Of a DNA stretch of 13,089 bases, positions 1-7,429 are shown one piece after another. The stretch spans positions 1 through 13,089 of the forward strand of contig JAFZEQ010000068.1 in NCBI GenBank assembly GCA_017560605.1, read 5' to 3'. Position 1 is the first letter of the stretch. Each line of letters starts with the position of its first letter. The DNA comes from Paludibacteraceae bacterium. Lineage in GTDB: Bacteria; Bacteroidota; Bacteroidia; Bacteroidales; Paludibacteraceae. The position numbers were made by a program, and so were the translations under genes. The notes beneath the pieces are model-generated. The model searched no databases. It was not told where the DNA came from and saw only the letters and a program-made list of their open reading frames with translations.

Positions 1-897
1 ACCTTCTGGCTCTAAAAACAACTGATGCATATCCTTATCTGCAAAAGTCACTATCTTCGTTTCTATACTTGGACAGTATCTTGGACCTATACTTTGAATC
101 TGTCCATTGTAGAGAGGAGAGTCCGCCAATCCACTACGTAGTACATCATGCGTTTGCTCATTGGTATAGGTAATCCAACAACTCATTTGCTTGAGTTGAC
201 GTTGTACGGTGTCTAGATACGAGAATTGGTGGTTGTCTTCATCGCCTAACTGCTCGGTCATTTGTGAGAAATCAATGCTTCTTTTATCCACACGAGCTGG
301 AGTACCAGTCTTCATTCTATCCGTAGCAAAGCCCAATTGACGCAATTGTTCTGTAATACCAAAGCTACTTGGTTCTGCTATTCTACCACCCTCTATTTGC
401 GTTTTGCCAAAGTGTAGTAAACCGTTTAAGAATGTGCCATTGGTTAAAATAACAGCCTTTGCCTCCATTTCTACTCCCAATAGGGTCTTAACTCCATACA
501 CTTGCCCATCTTTAATGATCAACTCCATTACGGTATCTTGCCAAATATCAAGGTTAGGAGTATTAGTCAATATTTTAACCCACTCTTCGATAAAGCATTT
601 GCGATCACTTTGGCTACGTGGACTCCACATAGCAGGACCCTTGCTACGATTGAGCATACGGAATTGTATAGCACTCTTGTCAGTTACTATACCCATTTGT
701 CCTCCCAGTGCATCTATTTCCCTGACAATCTGGCCTTTAGCTATTCCTCCTACTGCTGGATTACAACTCATCTGACCGATTTTGTTCATATCCATTGTAA
801 TGAGTAATGTCCGACTACCCATACGAGCAGCTGCACTAGCTGCTTCACAGCCCGCATGTCCAGCTCCTACTACAATGATGTCGTACTTAAATTCCAT
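1..897 (-). CDS. mnmG: MnmG (GidA), tRNA uridine-5-carboxymethylaminomethyl modification enzyme, 3'-truncated by window edge
   Basis: The reading frame opens with ATG at 897 and stays open for 299 codons to base 1, so only the N-terminal half or so of a protein usually near 620 residues is visible. Residues 6-20 form the FAD-binding strand-loop-helix with the GxGxxG pattern (GAGHAG, residues 11-16). They are followed by the family block SCNPAVGGIAKGQ and by REIDALGGQMG. Near the edge the frame reads LEPEG, also a MnmG signature. With MnmE, this flavoprotein installs the carboxymethylaminomethyl group on the wobble uridine of certain tRNAs in the cytoplasm, using methylenetetrahydrofolate and FAD. 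It is the last visible gene of the leftward mre operon, 22 bases after the yraN stop, with no promoter or terminator seen between them. Family assignment is very secure. The C-terminal MnmE-binding and tRNA-binding part cannot be judged. Confidence 0.97.
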   Translation of the reverse strand, partial: MEFKYDIIVVGAGHAGCEAASAAARMGSRTLLITMDMNKIGQMSCNPAVGGIAKGQIVREIDALGGQMGIVTDKSAIQFRMLNRSKGPAMWSPRSQSDRKCFIEEWVKILTNTPNLDIWQDTVMELIIKDGQVYGVKTLLGVEMEAKAVILTNGTFLNGLLHFGKTQIEGGRIAEPSSFGITEQLRQLGFATDRMKTGTPARVDKRSIDFSQMTEQLGDEDNHQFSYLDTVQRQLKQMSCWITYTNEQTHDVLRSGLADSPLYNGQIQSIGPRYCPSIETKIVTFADKDMHQLFLEPEG

Positions 898-919
898 ATT
901 ATCAGTTAGTTGTGCCTTT

Positions 920-1363
920 TTATTTTCTTATTATTTTATTTCGATGTTGCCATTTACCTTGTCCACTATAGCTGTTTCGATGTATTGTTCGCATGGACGG
1001 ATAAAATGCATCTTCTAAATGTGTTTCTTCTAGTACTTCTCGTGTAATAGGGTTTATTAGCAGTCCTATAATATCAAAGCGTGGTATCAGTTCAATTTGT
1101 TTTATTTTTATATAGGCGTTTGCGGCTGCTACCATACGCTTTTTCTTTAAGTTGTCCACATATTCTTCAGGTCGCTTATAAGAGAAGGTAGAAGTACGTG
1201 TTTTCACCTCTACAAAGATGATTTCTTTCTTGTTTGAGGCTATTATATCCATCTCTAAATGCCCAAAGCGCCAATTGGTTTCTATTACGCGATAACCCTT
1301 CTTGCGCATTATCTGGCAAGCTATTTCTTCGCCTATATTACCAATAATATTATGTTCAGCCAT
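920..1363 (-). CDS. YraN / UPF0102 family protein, nuclease-like fold
   Basis: This is a small soluble protein of 147 residues; the family is usually about 115-130. The N-terminus has the typical GxxGEExA pattern (GNIGEEIA, residues 8-15), then KKGYRVIETNWR. Residues 35-56 contain GHLEMDIIA followed by IIFVEVKTR, which supply the D...ExK residues (D39, E52, K54) of a PD-(D/E)xK restriction-endonuclease-like core. The motif is intact, so a metal-dependent nuclease active site is plausible. The family's substrate and role are not established as far as I know. The roughly 20-residue C-terminal tail is basic (ends NKIIRK). The start is ATG at 1363, seven bases downstream of the rodA stop, so it is likely co-transcribed with the shape genes. 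Family call secure, function unknown. Confidence 0.92.
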   Translation of the reverse strand: MAEHNIIGNIGEEIACQIMRKKGYRVIETNWRFGHLEMDIIASNKKEIIFVEVKTRTSTFSYKRPEEYVDNLKKKRMVAAANAYIKIKQIELIPRFDIIGLLINPITREVLEETHLEDAFYPSMRTIHRNSYSGQGKWQHRNKIIRK

Positions 1364-1370
1364 CTCTAAA

Positions 1371-2831
1371 TTACGCGTGAAGTTTGTTTACGCGTGCAGC
1401 ATCTAGTCGTAGCAGGATAAATAATAGTATTGTAAAGCCCCATAGCGATGATCCACCGTAGCTAAAAAATGGTAATGGAATACCAATTACAGGTAATAAT
1501 CCTAATACCATACCTATATTTATAGTTACGTGGAATAGTAGTATACTGGCGACGCAGTAAGCATATATCATACTAAATTGATCCCGTTGTCTTTCGGCTA
1601 GGAATAAAATGCGTAGAATTAATGCTAAATATAGTAGTAAGAGACCTGCAGATCCAACAAATCCCCATTCTTCTCCTACAGTACAAAAGATAAAGTCTGT
1701 ATCTTGCTCTGGAACGAACTTTAATGTTGTTTGTGTACCCTTAGTCCACCCTTTGCCTGCAAATTGTCCGGAGCCTATTGCAATAAGTGATTGGTTGACA
1801 TTATATCCTGCTCCTGTAGGGTCATCTTTGGTGCCTAGAAGCACTTCTATACGTGTCCGTTGGTGTGGTTGTAGTATTTTGTGAAAGGCTACATCAAAGC
1901 CTTGGCACAATATTGTTTCTATGATTACAAAAATCAGTATCCACATTATTGGTTGTTTTCGTTGTTTAATTAGTAGAATAAGTAATGCAATACTACTTAG
2001 TAATAGGCTACCTAAACTAATATAATTAAAGTTGACAGTAAACCATATATTGAGAATTAATCCAACAGCAAACGAGAATACGATACTAGCAGCTACCATC
2101 AATACAGCTCGTTTGTCTTTAACTTTAATAATGAGCAGACCAATAACGATAGCTTCTATTATGAATGTACTAACTAAAATGCCTACATTACCTACTCCCC
2201 AAGGCACTGCAAGTTCACAAAATCGTATTACTAAAACGAATAGAATGATACTTATAACTCCCCATAGTAGAATGTATCCGGACATTCCTTGGCGGTAGAA
2301 AACGAGTAAAAATGATAGAAAAACCAAAGCTGATCCTGTTTCTCGTTGAGCCACCATAATGATTAGGGTAGGGACACCCATCAAAATAAATGGTATAAGT
2401 AAGTCCTTCAAATCGCGTACTTTATAGCCATATTGACTCATATATTTGGCAATAGCTATGGCAGTAAAACATTTGGCAAATTCGGCAGGTTGTAAGCTTA
2501 CAGGACCAATATTGATCCATGATAATGAACCTTTGATATCTCGTGCTAGAATTGGCGTTATGAGCAATAAGAATATCATTGCACCATAGAATATATATCC
2601 TAGAATATCATAGGCCTTTTCTTCTATCACAAGAATGATAGTTCCTAGTACCATTGCTGTGATAATCCACACAAATTGTTTGCCTGCACGATGTGAAAAG
2701 TCCCATATATCGGTTTGCTCAAATGTAAAACTAGATCCATATATATTAAGCCATCCGAATAAGGAGATAGCTAGGAACAATCCTATTGTCCACCAGTCTA
2801 AACCAGATAGTATATTTCTATTTTTACTCAT
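1371..2831 (-). CDS. rodA: RodA, peptidoglycan glycosyltransferase of the elongasome (SEDS family)
   Basis: RodA is an integral membrane protein of 486 residues that polymerises lipid II into glycan strands during side-wall growth, in complex with PBP2 (the gene just upstream). Visible SEDS signatures are GSLSWINIGP with SLQPAEFAK (residues 101-120), AQRETGSALV (161-170), DDPTGAGYN (336-344, containing the conserved aspartate needed for polymerase activity) and FVPEQDTDFIF with GEEWGFVG (372-393). PFFSYGGSS lies near the C-terminus. Many hydrophobic segments run the full length. It is longer than the 370-residue E. coli protein. The extra length lies mainly around residues 205-310, which look like additional hydrophobic helices; long versions are usual in Bacteroidota as far as I recall. 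ATG at 2831 begins one base after the mrdA stop, indicating translational coupling. FtsW is excluded by the PBP2 and MreBCD context. Confidence 0.96.
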   Translation of the reverse strand: MSKNRNILSGLDWWTIGLFLAISLFGWLNIYGSSFTFEQTDIWDFSHRAGKQFVWIITAMVLGTIILVIEEKAYDILGYIFYGAMIFLLLITPILARDIKGSLSWINIGPVSLQPAEFAKCFTAIAIAKYMSQYGYKVRDLKDLLIPFILMGVPTLIIMVAQRETGSALVFLSFLLVFYRQGMSGYILLWGVISIILFVLVIRFCELAVPWGVGNVGILVSTFIIEAIVIGLLIIKVKDKRAVLMVAASIVFSFAVGLILNIWFTVNFNYISLGSLLLSSIALLILLIKQRKQPIMWILIFVIIETILCQGFDVAFHKILQPHQRTRIEVLLGTKDDPTGAGYNVNQSLIAIGSGQFAGKGWTKGTQTTLKFVPEQDTDFIFCTVGEEWGFVGSAGLLLLYLALILRILFLAERQRDQFSMIYAYCVASILLFHVTINIGMVLGLLPVIGIPLPFFSYGGSSLWGFTILLFILLRLDAARVNKLHA

Positions 2832-2832
2832 A

Positions 2833-4659
2833 TTACTGTGCTATTAAACTAGTAGTTGCAAGGCGATTAAATAATTCGGTTCTGTTGATACTTCCAGTCA
2901 AATATTGTTCCATAACTAATGTTGCTATCGGACAAGCCCATGTAGAGCCAAATCCTGCGTTTTCAACGGCTACTGCTACGGCTATCTTAGGATCATCCAT
3001 TGGAGCAAATCCAATAAACAATGCGTGATCCTTACCATGAGGGTTTTGTACGGTTCCTGTTTTACCACAAATAAATAATTCTGGAACATTGTATGATTTA
3101 CCCGTACCAGTTAACATAACTTCTAGCATACCTTGATGTACAACGTCAAAATGTTTCTTGTCTATCAATGTTTGATGTACATTAAGTTTCATAGAATCAT
3201 GTCTATTGAAGTGAGGAGTAATATAGTATCCTTTGTTTGCAATAGCGGCTACCTGGTTAGCTAGTTGTAATGGTGTTACTAATAGCTCTCCTTGTCCTAT
3301 GGCTAGTGAACGTATAGTAACTGCTTTCCAACCTTTGCTTCCATATGATTTATTATAAAAGTCTACCGTTGGCACATATCCTTTGGCTTGGTTACGTATA
3401 TCTGTATTAGCAAATCTATCGCCTAATCCAAAGCTGATTACCATATCTCTCCATGTTTTAAAATGGTTTTTAAACGCAATATGGTTATCTTGGTAACCGT
3501 CTTTTTGCAACAAATCTCGGAATAGTGCCCAGAAATAAGGGTTACAACTTTGTGCAATACCTTCGTGCAAATCAACTGCATTATTGTGACTGTGTGTACA
3601 TTTAATAGGTGTAGATTCTCTACCAGAGCATGGATATAATGTTTCTGGTGTTATCACTCCCATTTGTAGGCCGATTAATGCTTGTAATATTTTAAATGTG
3701 GATCCAGGCGAATATTGTGCTTGAATTGCGCGATTTATCAAAGGTTTGCTTTTATTTTCAAGTAGTTCTTGGTAACTTTCTGAGCGCTCATTACCCACTA
3801 ATTTACGTGGATCCCAATATGGAGCACTAACCATCGCTAAAATTTCTCCTGTTTTAGGTTCTATAGCAACTAAACTACCTATTTTGCCCTTGAATAGTTG
3901 TTCTGCAACCTCTTGAGTAGCCCTATCAATACTTAAATGAAGGTCAACACCAGTTTTAGCCTCTTTATCTAGCTCTCCATTTTGGAATTTGCCTTGAATA
4001 ATTCCTCTAGCATCTCGCATCAAAATCTCTACGCCTTTTACACCACGAAGTTGCTTCTCATAGGTTAATTCTATACCTTCTCTACCAGAGTAATCATCGG
4101 CGGTATAATATGGGTCATTCTCAATGTCATTATAATTCACTTTGCCTACGCCTCCTAGGATGTGTGATGCAATCGGATAAGTGTAGTCACGAACAGTTCT
4201 CAGTCGAATATCAATACCAGGATATTTGTATTTTTCTTGTTGTAATTGTGCAATGTCTTTTTGTTGTAAGTTTTGAATAAAAACTTGTGGTTTGTATGGA
4301 GAATATCCACGATTCTTCTTGGGATCTGTTATATTTTGCATTCGCGTTACGAACTCTGTCGTATCTATATGCAGTGCATTACAAAAACCTACTGTGTCAA
4401 AGCCATTTTTTTGCTCTTTGACAATCATAGTTACTTCGTAAATAGGTTGATTAGATACCAAAAGTTCTCCGTTGCGGTCGTATATTAATCCGCGTGCTGG
4501 ATATATAGTTTGACGCAACTGTGCATTATTAGCAGCTTTTTCTTTGGTCGACTGATCAATAATTTGCAACGAAAAAAGGCGTATAATATACACCAATATG
4601 ATGACAATAGCAATACCAGCTATTATATGTTTACGATTATAATATTGATCGTTAATCAT
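2833..4659 (-). CDS. mrdA: Penicillin-binding protein 2 (MrdA), elongation-specific transpeptidase
   Basis: This 608-residue class B PBP cross-links new peptidoglycan in the periplasm as the partner of RodA. It has a short cytoplasmic start and one membrane anchor (about 11-33). A pedestal/dimerisation domain follows, starting with ARGLIYDRNGELL (55-67). The transpeptidase domain has all three catalytic motifs: S320-T-F-K323 in SPGSTFK (nucleophile and general base), SCN at 371-373, and KTGT at 533-536. The segment between the first two motifs holds C344 and C354 plus the SCN cysteine; a disulfide there is possible but is inference. The length is normal for PBP2. The start ATG at 4659 lies two bases after the mreD stop, and the stop is one base before rodA. 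It would be a beta-lactam target. Confidence 0.97.
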   Translation of the reverse strand: MINDQYYNRKHIIAGIAIVIILVYIIRLFSLQIIDQSTKEKAANNAQLRQTIYPARGLIYDRNGELLVSNQPIYEVTMIVKEQKNGFDTVGFCNALHIDTTEFVTRMQNITDPKKNRGYSPYKPQVFIQNLQQKDIAQLQQEKYKYPGIDIRLRTVRDYTYPIASHILGGVGKVNYNDIENDPYYTADDYSGREGIELTYEKQLRGVKGVEILMRDARGIIQGKFQNGELDKEAKTGVDLHLSIDRATQEVAEQLFKGKIGSLVAIEPKTGEILAMVSAPYWDPRKLVGNERSESYQELLENKSKPLINRAIQAQYSPGSTFKILQALIGLQMGVITPETLYPCSGRESTPIKCTHSHNNAVDLHEGIAQSCNPYFWALFRDLLQKDGYQDNHIAFKNHFKTWRDMVISFGLGDRFANTDIRNQAKGYVPTVDFYNKSYGSKGWKAVTIRSLAIGQGELLVTPLQLANQVAAIANKGYYITPHFNRHDSMKLNVHQTLIDKKHFDVVHQGMLEVMLTGTGKSYNVPELFICGKTGTVQNPHGKDHALFIGFAPMDDPKIAVAVAVENAGFGSTWACPIATLVMEQYLTGSINRTELFNRLATTSLIAQ

Positions 4660-4661
4660 AT

Positions 4662-5150
4662 TTATTTAAGCATATCATATCCTAGCAATACTAGTATGGT
4701 TAGGATGCTACTAAAAATGGTTTGCAAGATTAATAACCACCAGTTATGAAGACTCCATGCCTCTAAACAAAAAATCATCAAATGGTGGAATAATGTCATC
4801 AGAATCACAGATTTAATGTATTCTGCACGACCTATACTAGCGCTGCAAATTTCACCTTTTATACGTTCAACATCTGTTACAGTATGTTTTAGTAAAATAG
4901 GTCTAATAAAACTTATGGCTGTGCAGGCGGCCATATGCACACCTATTGAGTTGTTGCATACATCAATGATTACACCTACTACAGCACCTATTAAAACTTC
5001 TACCCATCTAGGGATTTGGACTGGTAGGTTTAATAGCAATAAAATATATACCATAGGATACCCCCATCCTTGTATTTGGAGGCGATCAAATAGTATAACT
5101 TGCAGTAAGACAATGATTATTGATTTTAGTACGAGCTTAATCCATTCCAT
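4662..5150 (-). CDS. mreD: MreD, rod-shape-determining membrane protein
   Basis: A small polytopic inner-membrane protein of 162 residues, matching the family's usual length of about 160-170. Hydrophobic segments lie at roughly 6-21, 33-45, 52-66, 73-87, 112-130 and 138-158. The motif GAVVGVIIDVCNNSIGVH (residues 55-72) matches the conserved G...G..D....G.H pattern of MreD. MreD works with MreC in the elongasome; its molecular role is still unclear. The sequence is divergent, as is normal for this family, and the call rests partly on position between mreC and mrdA. Its ATG at 5150 lies inside the end of mreC (14-base overlap), so translation is probably coupled. Confidence 0.93.
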   Translation of the reverse strand: MEWIKLVLKSIIIVLLQVILFDRLQIQGWGYPMVYILLLLNLPVQIPRWVEVLIGAVVGVIIDVCNNSIGVHMAACTAISFIRPILLKHTVTDVERIKGEICSASIGRAEYIKSVILMTLFHHLMIFCLEAWSLHNWWLLILQTIFSSILTILVLLGYDMLK

Positions 5151-5964
5151 AATAAATACTATCTTGGTATTCTCTATTCACATTGTGCAATACTTGCACA
5201 TATTTTAGAGATCTATAATCTGTACTTAATTCAATTGATGTTGAGTGATAGTCGTCGGTTTTTTTCAATTCAGTTTTATTAACTATACCAATTAATATGC
5301 CTTCTGGAAATACAGATGTTAGTCCGCTAGTTTCTATTGTATCTCCCTTTTTAACAGAGATATGTCTAGCAATATCTGTTAAATTAATGTACTGGTAATT
5401 GCGTCCGTTCCATTTAGTGCCACCTATTTGTCCACTTCGTTTGATTTTAGCGCTCACACTTATATCTGTATGAATAAGTGGGACAACTAAGGCATATTTT
5501 TCAGAAACCGTACTTACTATACCTACCAATCCGTCGGCGCAAATTACACCCATATCCTTTTCTATTCCGTCGCGTGTTCCTTTGTTGATAGTAATATAGT
5601 TGTGTTGCTTATTGGTACTAATATCTACTATTTTAGCTGGGATGTATTGCCAATCTAGGTGGCTATACACATATTGACTATCTCTCTCGATCATCCATTC
5701 TCTATCGTTTTGTAACTGCATAATTTGAGTTTTTAGCATAGCATTTTCCTCAGCTAATGCAGTATTATTGTCACGTAAAGATAGATACTCGGTAAAAGAT
5801 GACTTAGCATTGTTACTTTCAGCAACGATGCTATTTAAGCTAGACCATATGGTACTTTTCTGATATTCATGTGTGCTGCCTATCAGTATAAACGCAACAA
5901 CTTCCAATATGATGAATATTAGGAAGTTGTTAAAGCGTAATAGAAAATCTAGTAGATTTCGCAT
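5137..5964 (-). CDS. mreC: MreC, rod-shape-determining scaffold protein
   Basis: A 275-residue bitopic membrane protein of the elongasome. Residues 11-29 form one hydrophobic membrane segment. Residues about 56-90 look like a coiled coil (LRDNNTALAEENAMLKTQI) that mediates dimerisation. The rest is the periplasmic beta-rich domain, with typical landmarks such as NKGTRDGIEKDMGVIC (near residue 127), GLVGIVSTV, and KKGDTIETSGLTSVFPEGILIG. In other bacteria this domain contacts and activates PBP2. Its ATG at 5964 directly abuts the mreB stop codon with no gap, and its 3' end overlaps mreD by 14 bases. Confidence 0.96.
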   Translation of the reverse strand: MRNLLDFLLRFNNFLIFIILEVVAFILIGSTHEYQKSTIWSSLNSIVAESNNAKSSFTEYLSLRDNNTALAEENAMLKTQIMQLQNDREWMIERDSQYVYSHLDWQYIPAKIVDISTNKQHNYITINKGTRDGIEKDMGVICADGLVGIVSTVSEKYALVVPLIHTDISVSAKIKRSGQIGGTKWNGRNYQYINLTDIARHISVKKGDTIETSGLTSVFPEGILIGIVNKTELKKTDDYHSTSIELSTDYRSLKYVQVLHNVNREYQDSIYYGMD

Positions 5965-6984
5965 TTATCGTATCAAGAATCCAAAGTTATTAACATTCTT
6001 CAATGCTACTCCTGTACCACGAGCAACTGCGTGCAATGGATCTTCTGCTACATGGAACGGAATGGTGATCTTGTCTGTTAAGCGTTTACTTAGGCCATGC
6101 AATTGAGCACCACCACCAGTTAAGTAAATACCGCGTTTAACAATATCTGCGTACAACTCAGGTGGAGTTGCTTCCAATGCTTGTAGAATAGCGCTTTCAA
6201 TTTTAGCGATACTCTTTTCCAAACAGTGTGCAATTTCTTGATAACTAATTGGAACTTGCATAGGTAGTGCAGTTACCTTGTTAGGACCAATTACCATATA
6301 ATCCTCTGGAGCATCTTCAAGTTCAGGAAGAGCTGATCCTACTTGCATTTTAATGCGTTCAGCTGTTGGCTCGTCAATACGCAGGTTATGCATGCGGCTC
6401 ATGTAGTCTACGATATCTGCGTTTAAGTCGTCACCAGCCACTTTAATGGATTTGTTAGCAACGATTCCACCGAGAGAAATAACGGCAATCTCAGTTGTAC
6501 CACCACCTATATCTACAACCATACAGCCTTCTGGGCTCTCAACATCGATACCCATACCTATTGCAGCTGCCATAGGTTCGTAGATCATATAAACATCTCT
6601 ACCTCCTGCGTGCTCAGAACTGTCGCGAACCGCACGGATTTCTACCTCTGTACTACCTGAAGGTATACATACAACCATACGAATATTAGGGCTGAATAGA
6701 CGATTCTGCTTGGGAATCATCTTAATCATACCACGAATCATCATTTCACATGCGTAGAAGTCAGCAATCACACCATCACGCAATGGACGTACAGTGTGGA
6801 TCAATGTACCTCCTTTACCGATCATTTGTTGTGCTTTGCGTCCAACTGCCACCATTTTTCTGTCTGTGCTACTAATTGCAACAACTGAAGGTTCATCAAC
6901 CACAACCTTATCATCGCACATAATGATAGTATTGGCTGTTCCTAAGTCAATAGCAATTTCTTGTGTGAACGAAAAAAGTCCCAT
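5965..6984 (-). CDS. mreB: MreB, actin-like cytoskeletal protein
   Basis: A 339-residue actin-family ATPase that forms membrane-bound filaments and directs side-wall synthesis. The nucleotide-binding motifs are intact: phosphate 1 DLGTANT (13-19), phosphate 2 DIGGGTTE (158-165) and adenosine motif TGGGAQL (289-295). EPMAAAIG (136-143) is the usual connecting segment. The short N-terminus MGLFSFTQEIAIDLG matches family members, with F4/F6 available for membrane contact. The length is normal (about 335-350). It is the first gene of the seven-gene leftward operon. The start ATG at 6984 is preceded by an A-rich stretch rather than a strong ribosome-binding site, and a promoter sits about 120 bases upstream. 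Confidence 0.98.
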   Translation of the reverse strand: MGLFSFTQEIAIDLGTANTIIMCDDKVVVDEPSVVAISSTDRKMVAVGRKAQQMIGKGGTLIHTVRPLRDGVIADFYACEMMIRGMIKMIPKQNRLFSPNIRMVVCIPSGSTEVEIRAVRDSSEHAGGRDVYMIYEPMAAAIGMGIDVESPEGCMVVDIGGGTTEIAVISLGGIVANKSIKVAGDDLNADIVDYMSRMHNLRIDEPTAERIKMQVGSALPELEDAPEDYMVIGPNKVTALPMQVPISYQEIAHCLEKSIAKIESAILQALEATPPELYADIVKRGIYLTGGGAQLHGLSKRLTDKITIPFHVAEDPLHAVARGTGVALKNVNNFGFLIR

Positions 6985-7099
6985 TCTTTTAGTAAAAATT
7001 AATTTATTGTTATACTTATTTTTTCTAATTATGTTTATTATCCCCCGATTAAGTAAAAAACAGGATGATTTTTAGTCAAAAATGTTAGTTATCTATAAA
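6985..7099 (-). other. Predicted 5' leader of the mreB operon
   Basis: If transcription starts about 7 bases after the -7 box at 7106-7113, the mre mRNA has an untranslated leader of about 115 bases. The leaders predicted for the DUF5606 and OPT genes in this window are only about 20 bases. The leader is very A/T-rich apart from a G-run (five consecutive C on the + strand at 7042-7046). I see no known riboswitch, leader peptide or strong stem-loop. The start site is inferred, not measured. Confidence 0.45.
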
Positions 7100-7105
7100 A
7101 TCGCG

Positions 7106-7136
7106 CAAAGGTACAACTTTTTTTTGATATTTCCAA
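7106..7136 (-). promoter_or_regulatory. Promoter of the mreBCD-mrdA-rodA-yraN-mnmG operon
   Basis: Read leftward, there is TTG at 7136-7134, a 20-base spacer and TACCTTTG at 7113-7106. This fits the Bacteroidota primary sigma consensus (TTTG/TTG at -33, TAnnTTTG at -7, spacing about 19-21). It lies just after the tRNA-Asn terminator and is the only good match before mreB. Starts downstream of it have no comparable match, so one promoter probably drives all seven genes. Confidence 0.8.
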
Positions 7137-7157
7137 TACCTGCTATTTTTTTTTAAT

Positions 7158-7190
7158 AAAAAAAGTGTGATAGCTTTTGACTATCACACT
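7158..7190 (-). terminator. Intrinsic terminator of tRNA-Asn
   Basis: Read leftward, AGTGTGATAG and CTATCACACT form a perfect 10-bp stem (7190-7181... with 7173-7164) around a 7-base loop, followed by a run of T (7163-7158). It begins two bases after the tRNA's discriminator base. It should both end the primary tRNA transcript and insulate the mreB promoter 22 bases further on. Confidence 0.88.
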
Positions 7191-7192
7191 CG

Positions 7193-7266
7193 CGCTCCCT
7201 CAAGGACTTGAACCTTGGACCCCCTGATTAACAGTCAGATGCTCTAACCGACTGAGCTAAGGAAGC
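7193..7266 (-). tRNA. tRNA-Asn(GTT)
   Basis: Reading leftward from 7266, a full 74-base cloverleaf forms. The acceptor stem GCTTCCT pairs with AGGGAGC (one G-T wobble). The D arm is GCTC/GAGC with loop AGTCGGTTA. The anticodon stem TCTGA/TCAGG encloses loop CTGTTAA, whose middle gives anticodon GTT. The variable loop is GGGTC. The T arm CAAGG/CCTTG encloses TTCAAGT. The discriminator base is G, as usual for tRNA-Asn. The 3' CCA is not encoded, so it must be added after transcription. Its own promoter lies upstream and a terminator follows at once, so it is a single-gene unit. Confidence 0.97.
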
Positions 7267-7311
7267 ATTATTTTTTTACAAACGAAACTCGTTGTTTTTC
7301 GATTGCGGGTG

Positions 7312-7343
7312 CAAAAGTACTGCTTTTTTTTGATATGAGCAAG
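7312..7343 (-). promoter_or_regulatory. Promoter of tRNA-Asn
   Basis: Read leftward, CTTG at 7343-7340, a 20-base spacer and TACTTTTG at 7319-7312 match the -33/-7 consensus. The predicted start is near 7305, about 40 bases before the mature tRNA end. Its -33 element falls exactly where the -33 element of the divergent kinase promoter should be. Confidence 0.72.
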
Positions 7344-7371
7344 TTTTTTCAAAAAAAAATTACTATCTTTG
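7343..7371 (+). promoter_or_regulatory. Promoter of the PfkB kinase - acyltransferase operon
   Basis: TATCTTTG at 7364-7371 is a perfect TAnnTTTG -7 box. No clear TTG sits 19-21 bases upstream; that position (about 7341-7343) reads AAG within AAGTTTTTT, so the -33 element is degenerate. The start would be near 7378, giving a leader of about 50 bases. That leader contains an AT-only palindrome around 7396-7411. Before the kinase ATG there is only A/T-rich sequence and no Shine-Dalgarno. Confidence 0.6.
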
Positions 7372-7429
7372 CAAAAAAATTTGATTTTACCCCTAAAAAT
7401 TAGTTAATTTTACACTAAAAATCATAAAA

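Noticed and set aside
404..807. Overlapping rightward open frames of about 100-120 codons opposite mnmG
   Set aside because: Antisense shadows of a strongly conserved MnmG coding region.
6985..7105. Possible riboswitch or leader peptide before mreB
   Set aside because: No recognisable aptamer pattern, no convincing stem-loop followed by a T-run and no plausible small open frame.
7396..7411. AT-only palindrome AAAATTAGTTAATTTT in the kinase leader
   Set aside because: In a region that is nearly all A and T such short palindromes arise easily, and no second copy was seen elsewhere to suggest an operator.
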